The notes under the pieces were generated by a model. It worked only from the letters and a program-made list of their open reading frames with translations. It ran no database searches and was not told where the DNA came from. A stretch of DNA of 64,000 nucleotides from Meandrina meandrites. Taxonomy: Eukaryota; Cnidaria; Anthozoa; Scleractinia; Meandrinidae. The stretch spans positions 26,308,455 through 26,372,454 of the forward strand of contig OY855903.1 of NCBI GenBank assembly GCA_963693305.1. Reading direction: 5' to 3'. A program made the translations under genes and the position numbers. This document shows, piece after piece, positions 40,867-49,700 of this stretch (its first letter is position 1; every line of letters begins with the position of its first letter).

Positions 40867-42138
40867 ATGTTCAGAAGCCACAGGCATTTGGAAAAAACAG
40901 AGTATGTTCGTATCATGTTAGACAAACCGATCACTATCCCGGGAAACAATCAGCACCAGGTAAAGACAAACTATAAATTCACACTCACCGACCGAGACAA
41001 CTGGTATGACTGGTATAACGCCTACATCCGGGCTGATTTCACTTTCGAGGCAACCGCAAATGGTGCGCTAGTTGCAGCAGACACCCGAGCGGCGCCCATT
41101 AACGGCTCGTTTTCATTGATAAACAAACTTGTGTTAAAATCAGCAGGCAAAAACATTTACAACGTAGACAACATTCACAAGCTCATATTTATCAAAAACT
41201 TGTTGGACTTTTCAGATGACTATGCGAGGAGCGCGGCAAAAAATCAGTTTTGGTATTTGGACACAACGAATAGCGATGTAACAGCCGCCGCTGCCACCAA
41301 CCAAGGAAGCAGAGCAAGGGGCTTGCTTGCCCTCGGCGACCCCCAAAAAACGGTTGAAACCCTCATTCCGCTTAACAGGTACTCATTCTTCGAAGAGCTG
41401 AATGACAAGCTTCTCCCCCCCATGCAGATTGAGCTTGAAATTGAGCTACAATCGGATGCAGAGCTGATTTGGCAAAGCGATGGCACCGATCGCAGAATAG
41501 TGGTGAGAAACTTCGAGCTGTGGGTTCCATTGCTGCGTTTCACCAGCGAAGGACAAAAGCTCGCAAACGAAAACTTTTTGAAACCTCAGAAATGGACGTA
41601 CCTGAATGAAATGATCCAACCCAGCAGTAGCCGACGTGATGCTTTTGGACAGTGGCAGATAAATCCCGGTATAAAGGATGCCAAACATGTTTTCATTTTC
41701 ATTCAACGGTCAGCGAAGAAGGACGCCTTGACTCAAAACCCCTACTTCTTTGACACCTTTGACATTGATGACGACAATTCAGCCAAGCTAGCGACCTGCC
41801 GGCTGCAGTACGGCTCTTCACAGTTCTATCCAGAGCTGGACTACGACGAAAACTTCAAACTGCGCATTCTTAATGACTTGATGAACTACCGGTACCGCAA
41901 AAACGACTACAACACCGGTGTCCAGCTTCAGCCCAACAACTTCGAGACGCTGTACCCAATAGTCTATTTTGACTTACGCGAAAACAAGGATAACATGACC
42001 AACGACCCGAAGCAGATGGTTTTCCACTACAGGCTCAACGAGGCGGCCAACGCGCACGACTACACCATTTATGCAGGAATTTTGTACGAGTCCGAATTTG
42101 CTCTCAGGCAGGTGGGTAATGAGCTGGTGATGGGTTAA
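40867..42138 (+). CDS. Major capsid protein candidate (element B)
   Basis: 423 residues, beta-rich without membrane segments. It opens with a strand-rich region (ITIPGNNQHQVKTNYKF, WYNAYIRADFTFE) and the INKLVLKSAGKNIYN segment, typical in layout of Polinton/adintovirus hexon-type double jelly-roll proteins. It is in the expected setting next to penton, core, protease and PLA2 genes. It is not visibly similar to element A's capsid candidate. Confidence 0.75.
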   Translation: MFRSHRHLEKTEYVRIMLDKPITIPGNNQHQVKTNYKFTLTDRDNWYDWYNAYIRADFTFEATANGALVAADTRAAPINGSFSLINKLVLKSAGKNIYNVDNIHKLIFIKNLLDFSDDYARSAAKNQFWYLDTTNSDVTAAAATNQGSRARGLLALGDPQKTVETLIPLNRYSFFEELNDKLLPPMQIELEIELQSDAELIWQSDGTDRRIVVRNFELWVPLLRFTSEGQKLANENFLKPQKWTYLNEMIQPSSSRRDAFGQWQINPGIKDAKHVFIFIQRSAKKDALTQNPYFFDTFDIDDDNSAKLATCRLQYGSSQFYPELDYDENFKLRILNDLMNYRYRKNDYNTGVQLQPNNFETLYPIVYFDLRENKDNMTNDPKQMVFHYRLNEAANAHDYTIYAGILYESEFALRQVGNELVMG

Positions 42139-42231
42139 TGACTCAGAATTTATTTAGCATAACAAAAGTTAAGAGATGACGAGTGACTTTGTAGCAAATG
42201 AAAGTGAAATAATTTTGTATGAAATATAAGA

Positions 42232-42612
42232 ATGACGACTTACTATCCGCACAAGATTTCACTTTCAGATGGGCAGAAGGTAAACCTCGCGCGAGCTTTT
42301 GGGCGAGGAGAAGCAGTTACACTCAGATTTAAAAACGAGGCTATAACCGGTGGTAGCGACACTTTGCACTTGACCACCAGGCAGATCAAAAAAATAGAGC
42401 GCGCTATAAAAAACAAAACGGGTGTGGACATAGACATGAGCAAGACACAAATCAGACGTGTGCGCAACGCTATCAAAAAGAAAACAGGATCAGGCATGCA
42501 GGTAAAACCTCCAACAGGTGGAAAGGGTATGCGCATCAACCCTCCGCCATATATGCGCCCACCACCATTTATAGGTTCTTGGGGTGACCAAAAAAAAGCC
42601 CGCCTTCGTTGA
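42232..42612 (+). CDS. Small protein of the family shared with element A (126 aa)
   Basis: The N-terminal ~85 residues have the same motif order as the two small A proteins (ISLSDGQ, EAVTLRF, GGSDTLHLT, IDMSKTQ). It adds a C-terminal Pro/Gly/Met-rich tail (GMQVKPPTGGKGMRINPPP), somewhat like adenovirus core-peptide or pVI-type tails. Its 3' end overlaps the protease frame by 29 nt at an A8 run. TATAAGA stands just before the ATG. Confidence 0.65.
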   Translation: MTTYYPHKISLSDGQKVNLARAFGRGEAVTLRFKNEAITGGSDTLHLTTRQIKKIERAIKNKTGVDIDMSKTQIRRVRNAIKKKTGSGMQVKPPTGGKGMRINPPPYMRPPPFIGSWGDQKKARLR

Positions 42613-43048
42613 TGTCCCCTTAACTGATTATGACTTGCAGCGATGGTGCCGATACTTGAAAATCCCCATCAAAGGTATATTTGCGAGAGACGAGATCCAC
42701 GTGAAAAACCACTCCCCTTGTATAATCAACATGGATGATCTTGGAGGGCCAGGCACCCATTGGGTATGCTGCTGGGATGGAACTGAATATTTCGACTCTT
42801 TTGGTTTACCTCCACCCGCGGAATGGGAAATAGAGTTGATTCTTGAAGGTAAACAGACCTTTCTTCGGAATGACAACCAGCTTCAGGAGGAATTCAGTGT
42901 GCGCTGCGGCTACTACTGCCTCATGTTTCTGAATGAAAGAAATAAAGGCCGGTCGTTTCGAGATATTTTGAGCATGTTTTCAGAAAATACACACACCAAC
43001 GAGGCTGTGGTGAAGGATTATTTTACACAGTGGGGTATTAGCAACTGA
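42584..43048 (+). CDS. Adenovirus-type cysteine protease (adenain-like)
   Basis: About 150 residues of C5-family protease. His in GTHWV (~59), Asp in YFDSFG (~71), the oxyanion Gln region (QLQEEF, ~101) and the nucleophile Cys in RCGYYCLMFLNE (~108) are in the correct order and spacing. It would cleave virion precursors. It has no usable ATG in its own frame before the conserved region; the frame opens at a GTG inside the previous gene, at an AAAAAAAA run. Expression by ribosomal frameshifting, or a one-base indel, is therefore possible. Confidence 0.85.
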   Translation: MTKKKPAFVDVPLTDYDLQRWCRYLKIPIKGIFARDEIHVKNHSPCIINMDDLGGPGTHWVCCWDGTEYFDSFGLPPPAEWEIELILEGKQTFLRNDNQLQEEFSVRCGYYCLMFLNERNKGRSFRDILSMFSENTHTNEAVVKDYFTQWGISN

Positions 43049-43092
43049 GTTGCTGATCCACACCCCAGTGAATTTTTGGTTAATTATATAGG

Positions 43093-43704
43093 ATGGAGGT
43101 TTACTGTGTGAAAGAAAAGCGCTTCACACCCAATGTGGAGGGAAGTGAAAAAATTACAACCGCAAAAAACGGCAGAAGACTGCTTAAAGTAAAATGCGCC
43201 AGCTGCGGCATTACCAAGACAAGATTCATAGGTGACAAAACGCAAAGTGGTGCTAAAAATAAAACGCAAAATGGTGCTAAAAATAAAACACAAAATGGTG
43301 CTGCTCAAGAAGGAGGTAATATTTTGGAACCAATATTTAAGTGGACCAGAAGGGGTTTACCCAAAAAGAAGAGAGAAGAACTTGCACGCGCTGAAAAAAG
43401 ATTATTCGGTGGCGGAATTTTTGATACAATAGGAGACACAGCTGCTGAAGCTTTCATTGAGCACGGAATTCCTTATTTAGCAAAGCAAGGTGTGAAACAA
43501 GGAAGATACATGGCGAGCGAGTTTTTAAGAGAACCAGAGTATCAGAAGAAGTTAGCCAATAAAGCCAAACCAATCGCGAGAAAAGCTGTTAATTACACAA
43601 TTGATGCTTTGTCTGGAGATTTGTTAACTAAAGCCTCAAACAGATTAAGACCAAAAGATATGATACCCGGAAATAAGTTGAAAGGTGGGTGTCACAATTT
43701 GTAA
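43093..43704 (+). CDS. DUF5679-like zinc-ribbon protein (203 aa)
   Basis: The N-terminal ~50 residues form a zinc-ribbon-like domain (VYCVKEK...KNGRRLLKVKCASCG) that I match to DUF5679 from memory. A KNKTQNGA-type repeat from three 21-bp DNA units follows, then a basic region and amphipathic helices (DTAAEAFIEHGIPYLAKQG). The same N-terminal domain starts the next gene, so this is a tandem duplicate with a different C-terminus. TATATAGG directly precedes the ATG. Confidence 0.65.
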   Translation: MEVYCVKEKRFTPNVEGSEKITTAKNGRRLLKVKCASCGITKTRFIGDKTQSGAKNKTQNGAKNKTQNGAAQEGGNILEPIFKWTRRGLPKKKREELARAEKRLFGGGIFDTIGDTAAEAFIEHGIPYLAKQGVKQGRYMASEFLREPEYQKKLANKAKPIARKAVNYTIDALSGDLLTKASNRLRPKDMIPGNKLKGGCHNL

Positions 43705-43717
43705 TTATTATATAGAG

Positions 43718-44578
43718 ATGGATGTTTACTGTGTGAAGGAAAAGCGCTTCACGCCCAATGTGTCAGGAAGTGAAAAATACGCAACCGCAAAAAACGGTAG
43801 AAGGCTGCTTAAAGTAAAATGCGCAAGTTGTGGCATTACCAAGACACGATTCATAAGTGACAAAACGCAAAGTGGCGGTAATTATGATATGAGAATTTAT
43901 GCGGGTAATCGCGTAGATGACCCAACAAACCCTCTTTACCAACGTGGTGGGCGGGGGTTTGATTTGCATAAAGCTATTGGTAAGCTGCCTAAGCCAAAAA
44001 GGGGGTGGACACTTCCTGGTCATAACTATACAGGGCCGTACAATCCCCTTGAAAAACAGCTTTCTTACGACCCCAAGACGGGAAAGATCTTGAAGATTTA
44101 TCAGCAACCCACTGGCGCCACGGACGCAGTTTCAATGCAGCATGACGTTGATTATGCCGTCTGTGCGGGGAAGAAAAATGAAAAAGGCTGCAAACACGCT
44201 GCTGACAAAAAAATGGTAAAGGCGCTTGACGCTATTCCCAAAAACAAACGGCAATGGGGTCATGCCGCAGCTCGAAATGCAATCAGCTCGAAACAAAAAG
44301 TGGGTTTGGGTGTCGGTGAAACGATCAATAAAAATATCGGTGAAAAAATTCCGGGCTTTCAACCGGCTCAAGATGTGGCTGCTGCAATCATGGCTGTCAC
44401 AGGTGGTGATAAGGATTTGTTTAAAAAGTATTGGAGTGGTGCCATCGCAAAAGGTGCCTTTAACAAGAAAACCGGTCTGTTTAGCAAAAAGTTTTGGACA
44501 CATCCTAAAAATACAACTGGGCCATGTAATCGGGTTGTATATAAAAATGGGAAATGGCATAACCAATATTGCGACTAA
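43718..44578 (+). CDS. DUF5679-like zinc ribbon fused to parvovirus-type phospholipase A2
   Basis: About 286 residues from the ATG at 43718, just after TATATAGAG. Residues 1-50 repeat the zinc-ribbon-like head of the previous gene. The PLA2 part shows the calcium loop (HNYTGPYNPL) and catalytic His-Asp with Tyr (QHDVDYAVC), as in parvovirus VP1-unique PLA2. In parvoviruses this enzyme opens endosomal membranes during entry; a similar role here is inferred. The C-terminus is basic with several cysteines. Confidence 0.8.
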   Translation: MDVYCVKEKRFTPNVSGSEKYATAKNGRRLLKVKCASCGITKTRFISDKTQSGGNYDMRIYAGNRVDDPTNPLYQRGGRGFDLHKAIGKLPKPKRGWTLPGHNYTGPYNPLEKQLSYDPKTGKILKIYQQPTGATDAVSMQHDVDYAVCAGKKNEKGCKHAADKKMVKALDAIPKNKRQWGHAAARNAISSKQKVGLGVGETINKNIGEKIPGFQPAQDVAAAIMAVTGGDKDLFKKYWSGAIAKGAFNKKTGLFSKKFWTHPKNTTGPCNRVVYKNGKWHNQYCD

Positions 44579-44603
44579 AATATTTTTAACACATATATAA
44601 GAA

Positions 44604-45122
44604 ATGGATTCTGCAACAAAATTCCGGCGGGATGAAATAGAAATGATAAAGAAAAATCTTGAAAACCAGTTGGTGCATTACTACGAAACCTCAGCCAAGT
44701 TTAAACGGTGGCACACTCGGTGTCAAACAGTATGTGCGTTAACAGGCGGAGTTGCTACCATTCTTACAGGCTCTGGGTTGGCCGCTTCTCTTTCTGTGGT
44801 TGGTGTTGTTGTTGGCGCCCCTTTAATCGCAACGGCCACCTTGTTTTCATTGGTGTCAACCTCCTCTATCGTCACCGTCAAATTTTTCCTGCGTAAAGCG
44901 AAAAAACACGAAAAAATACAAACTTTGGCTGAAGCTACGCTGAGCTCAATTAACTCTCTCATTTCGACCGCTCTTGAAGATGGTAAAATCTCAGACAGTG
45001 AGTACCAAGATATTATCAAAAAGTACAACAGCTTTACTACTGCAAAGACAAAACTGCGTTTTTCAAACCACACTGACGGCGGGGTAAAGGTTAACAGAAC
45101 ATCAAAGACAACTTCTGTTTAA
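44604..45122 (+). CDS. Helical-hairpin membrane protein (B), homologue of A 15577-16179
   Basis: 172 residues: charged helix, long hydrophobic hairpin (about 45-90, VCALTGGVATILTGSGL onward), KKHEK turn, and a soluble helical end with DGKISDSEY. The arrangement matches the element A protein. TATATAAGAA stands directly before the ATG. The stop codon overlaps that of the convergent 45119-45685 gene (TTAA). Function unknown. Confidence 0.65.
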   Translation: MDSATKFRRDEIEMIKKNLENQLVHYYETSAKFKRWHTRCQTVCALTGGVATILTGSGLAASLSVVGVVVGAPLIATATLFSLVSTSSIVTVKFFLRKAKKHEKIQTLAEATLSSINSLISTALEDGKISDSEYQDIIKKYNSFTTAKTKLRFSNHTDGGVKVNRTSKTTSV

Positions 45123-45685
45123 TGGTGGGAACCCTGATATCGGTAATAAATAATTTGTTTTAACATTTCTTCTCTCCACCATTCGTTGAAACTTTTTTCG
45201 GCTTTATTTCTGGTTTGTACCATCTTCGGCAATCTTTTCGCGAGCTTTCCCAGTATTGCATTTTTCGCCGGCCAATCTCTTGTTGAGACCTTTTGAAAAT
45301 AGTTGTATAAAAAACAAACGTAGTTACACGACCCGGGGTAGCAACTCAGTTGCTGATGCCGCTTGAACTGGTGAATGACATTTCCCAAAAAAGTCAGCCC
45401 CATATTGTCACCGACCTGATCTACAGAAATGCTGACTTTTTTTAGTACCGCAATTAAATACCATAATTTGAGGTGGTGTCTCATCTCTTCGTGGGGCTCA
45501 TCCGGCAGTGTAACAGCAACTGAGTTGCTATCCCATGAGTAAAAGTCAAGATCTTTTTCGGGTTTGATTTCTTTTATTTTTGCTTCCTGCTGTTTTATCA
45601 ACGTTTCTTTTAGCTGTTCACGGTTCGCTGGCTGCTTTTTCACCAACATTTCGATAAGCTGTTCGTGAGGGTTACCCAAACTCAT
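45119..45685 (-). CDS. Unknown helical protein (188 aa) of element B
   Basis: I choose the ATG at 45685 (MSLGNPHEQL), which has CATATATACATG ~20 nt upstream. The open frame runs 26 codons further back through that motif. Lys/Glu-rich, mostly helical, with a cysteine pair region (LSCYPGSCNYVC) and a basic C-terminus. Two copies of the AGCAACT(C/G)AGTTGCT palindrome lie inside the gene in different frames. Family not recognised. Confidence 0.5.
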   Translation of the reverse strand: MSLGNPHEQLIEMLVKKQPANREQLKETLIKQQEAKIKEIKPEKDLDFYSWDSNSVAVTLPDEPHEEMRHHLKLWYLIAVLKKVSISVDQVGDNMGLTFLGNVIHQFKRHQQLSCYPGSCNYVCFLYNYFQKVSTRDWPAKNAILGKLAKRLPKMVQTRNKAEKSFNEWWREEMLKQIIYYRYQGSHH

Positions 45686-45724
45686 TTTGTTGTCATGTAT
45701 ATATGATCGCGCATAATTATTTAA

Positions 45725-46714
45725 ATGGATAAAAAATTGGAGCGGCGTTACTACAGTCCACAAGGTTACTGGAAAGGCATTTCCGCCATTAAAAAATTAG
45801 CGGTAGCTGCAAAGGTTCCTGAAGTTGTTGCCAAAGAATGGTTGTTCAAACAAGCGCTCTGGCAGATTTACCTCCCCGCACCGCGCTACATTCCTCGCCT
45901 AAAATTCGACGTGCCTACACCCAACAAAGTTCATCAGGCAGATCTTCTTTTTCTACCACATGACAAAGTAGGTCGTAGCACTTACAAATACGCGCTTACC
46001 GTTGTTGATGTTGCCAGCAGATTCAAAGAAGCTCAGCCCTTAACCTCTAAAAACTCTGATGAGGTTGCCAAAGCTTTTAAGACAATTTATACACGTGGAC
46101 CTCTGAAATGGCCGCAACTGTTGCAAGTTGATCCTGGGCGTGAATTTATGGGCGCTGTTACAAAAGAAATGGAAAATCATAAAACTTCTATCAGACGTGG
46201 TCACCCTGAAATTCATAGAGACCAAGCTATTGTTGAACGTTTCAATCGTACCTTGGCTGAGCGTTTGTTTGGCCACCAGTACGCTGTTGAAATGCGTTCG
46301 CCTGAGGGCCAGCGATCTACAGAGTGGGTAAAAAGGCTCCCCAAAGTTGTTTCTGCTCTGAACAACCAAGTCACTCGATTGATTGGTATGAAACCTGCTG
46401 CCGCAATCAAGAAAAAACATGTTTATGCAGAGCCATCAACCAAATATTTGAGACCTGTTGGTTTGAACGAAAAAAAGCTCCCCTCCATCGTTATGGTTCG
46501 GTATTTGTACGAACCTGGTGAGCTTGAAGGTGGGACAAAAAGAGCCACTGATCCTATCTGGTCCTTGGATATCTTCAATATTGAACGTGCTTTTATCAAA
46601 CCGAAACAACCAATTCTTTACTATTTGCGCGGTGGTCCCAAACGTGGTTTTGTACGTGAAGAACTGCTTGTTGTACCGCCAAATACACAATTACCTCCCG
46701 CTAACATCACCTAG
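45725..46714 (+). CDS. Retroviral-type (rve) integrase of element B
   Basis: 329 residues with the triad D73 (HQADLLFLPHD), D136 (QVDPGREFMG) and E171 (IVERFNRTL). Strong similarity to element A's integrase, including the identical ALWQIYLP and HQADLLFLPHDKVGR segments. It is expected to make the 5-bp staggered insertion (TGGTG). It stops 12 bp before the convergent polymerase gene and shares a short divergent promoter region (45686-45724) with the 188-aa gene. Confidence 0.93.
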   Translation: MDKKLERRYYSPQGYWKGISAIKKLAVAAKVPEVVAKEWLFKQALWQIYLPAPRYIPRLKFDVPTPNKVHQADLLFLPHDKVGRSTYKYALTVVDVASRFKEAQPLTSKNSDEVAKAFKTIYTRGPLKWPQLLQVDPGREFMGAVTKEMENHKTSIRRGHPEIHRDQAIVERFNRTLAERLFGHQYAVEMRSPEGQRSTEWVKRLPKVVSALNNQVTRLIGMKPAAAIKKKHVYAEPSTKYLRPVGLNEKKLPSIVMVRYLYEPGELEGGTKRATDPIWSLDIFNIERAFIKPKQPILYYLRGGPKRGFVREELLVVPPNTQLPPANIT

Positions 46715-46725
46715 GGTGTACCCGC

Positions 46726-49700
46726 TTATTCATGATACTCTAGCGGTTCTGTATGTATTCCGTCAGGCAGTACCCAGCGTTTGTCGTAATACGCGCTCAA
46801 CCCCAGCTTTTGCTGCTCGTATGTCACCATGTTCCCGTCTCGCATTCTGAATCCCCGGTTTGTTGCCATGTCTTTGCTGCCTTCCAGCGCGGCCTTGAAA
46901 CGTTGCCAGTTGATTTCGTTTTGCCTCTTCGACATCCCTTTTGTACTTAGCTTTCGGTATTTTTCATGTTCTGCGTAATAACATTTGGAGCACAGCGCGA
47001 TCATCCGCTCCCCCTCGAATTCTTTTTTGAACAGTCCTGGCGTTCTTCCGCTCCACTTATCCCATGCCAGCCAGTTCTTTTTTTCCTGTTCAAATTCCAC
47101 TTTCATCTCTGGCTTCACTATCTCTTCTAACGTTTTTCCCGAGATCGCCAGATAGTTGCTGTCCGTGTCCATCTGGATCAGCTCGAAATCTTTCCTGTCC
47201 AAGTACCTGTCCAGGAAGTCGTAATAGAATTGCAACATCCGCAGCTTGGCCAGCTGATATACCGCGATTCCAATCTGAAACGGTCTTCTGATTGTTATCC
47301 GCGGCTTCCGGCTTTCTAATTCATACGCCGCCCCTATCTCGTCTAGATCTGAGAAATACGCGCTTCTTAATGCTCGGTCTACCACTTTCTCATCCTTTGT
47401 GTAGATCACATTTGTTTGCCGTTCCAGCGCTTCTATCAGCTTCCCATACCCGCTGTTTCCCAGCAGTTTGAATATGTCCGCCAGCAGCGCTTTGCTTTTG
47501 TCCACATCCCCCGTTCGCCGCGCTTCTGTCACTTCTTTCACGAACCATTCGAAGATCTTTTTCGGTTTGTAATCGATTGTCCGATACACCCTTTTGATTT
47601 CTGCCCCGTGGTTTATGTACCACTGCAGCAGCGGCTCGTACAATAGTATCTTCTCCGCTGACAATGTCCCCAGCAGCTTTTTGTTGCTCTCCACCGCTTT
47701 TCTCCCTGTTGCTTTCAGATATTCTTTCATGTGCTCTGGCACCACATTGGCCGGTACCTCTTTTTTGTGAAAGAATGGACACATCTCTTCAAACTTTTGA
47801 TGCAGATGCTCTGGGATTTCTATGTCCACTTCCGCGTATCCGAACCAGCTTTTTTCTTTCAATCTTTGCGTGAAGTCTGCCGCTTCTTGCTCCTCGTCTA
47901 CCTGTTCTGTCAAATGGTCTGCCTGGTCTGTCAAATGAGCGGTGTAGTGCACCACTTTTTCTTTCCCGCAGGGCATATAGTTCAGCATGGTTGATAGATA
48001 CAGCGCGTTGGCGTCGTACCCCTGGATGTTTTCGCACAGTTTTGCTGCGCCTGCCGCGCGGGCTCCGTCCCTTGGGACAGGGTATTGATGCGATCTTATC
48101 CGCGTTTTGCCCGCCTCATGGTATCTTGTAAAAACCAGACTTGGTCCGCCTACCACCGCCCCTTTTAACATGTCATACGCTTCTTCACTTGGGGCGTAGA
48201 GTTCCGCTTTGCGCTCTATTGCGCCTTTTAACAGATAGTGCAGACTCACCCCTGGTATGCTTACCGCGTCTTTCAGTATGTCTATCCCCTTTTCTATGTA
48301 GAACGCTTTCATTTTTTCCAGCGCTTCCAGCCCCGGTGCCACATCCAGATTGTTATAGTATTCCAGCCAGTCTTTGAACGTTCTCATCCCTTTTTCTTCA
48401 AACGTCCGTTTGCACCCCTCCCATTCTTCCCGCGTCAGCACATACTCTTTTTTCAGCTTTGAGTACCAATGCTCGTATTCCGGCAAGCCCTCGTAATCCA
48501 GCTTTTCTTCGCTGTCGAACCACTCGTATGGCAGCCACGATTTTGTTGCCTTGCAGTCGTACGCCTTTACCCATCTTTCGTAGCTTGTTCCAGGGCCTAA
48601 GTAGTTTATTATGTCCAGAAATCGCAATCTGTCCGTGAGTAAGAACATGATTTTACTCCCATTCTTTGCCACTCTCACTTTGTTGGTTGTACCTGCGAGC
48701 TGTTCCGCGAAGTAATTCTTTATCAGGTTCAAATCATAACTTCCTGAGTTGAAACCGAGTGTTGGCACCTGGTCGCACCATTCTTCTATTTTTTTCCTTT
48801 GATCTTTTGGTATCAGCTCGATGTCTGCCGGCATGAATTCTGCGCGCACTTTTGCTCTGATGTTTTTCTCTCGTCTTTTTAGTTCTTCCATGAACTTTTG
48901 AACCAACACTTTGGGGTTTTTTTCACAGATGTGGGTTGGCTCTCTTTCCAATGTATCGCCCACGCTTACTGAGATTGGTATGTGTTTGTTCTCAATCGTG
49001 AGATTTCCTGTTGGTTCCTTTCGATGGTTTTTGTCTCCGTACGCCTCAAAGTCATACAGAATAGCGTGTGGATAGCTTTTTGTTTGAGGTTTTGATGGTT
49101 CTTCACCATATTTGTCTGCACCTCCTGGGACGAGCCACTGACATGACCAACACTCGATTACTTTGTATCCGGCCTTTCTTAGGTGGGCTGTTCTCTTCTT
49201 TGTTGCTTGGTACAGATCTTCTGCCGTCTTTGTCCCGTGTGATAATATTTGCCCTCGATTTGGGTAACATCTCGGACATCCGTGCCAGCTACAGCCGTGA
49301 TACTGCAGCACCAGCTTTCTTTCGTGGTTGTACCCGTCTACTGGACTTTTCTCTATCCACCTTTCACCTCCGTGACCTGATTCAGCATGGTAAATGATGA
49401 TTTTCCAGTGTTTTGCCACGTACTCCAACCATTGGATTGATTCTTTTGAGGCCTTTTGCTTCGGATAAAACGCTTTCTGATATGCTGTTTGTGGCGCTTC
49501 GACCTTCTCTCCGGGGCAGTGTGTTACTGTTTTACCTTGGGCGCATCTTTCCACGTGACGTTGGAGGTTGCAAGCCTTTGTGAATCTTGCGTGACAGTGG
49601 ATGCATTCATAAGTTTTCGCTAACTTTGTTATGTCTTTTATCAAGAATGCGTGCTCATTAAAAACACCGATTGTCATAATATTTTTAAACTGCGGCGCTG

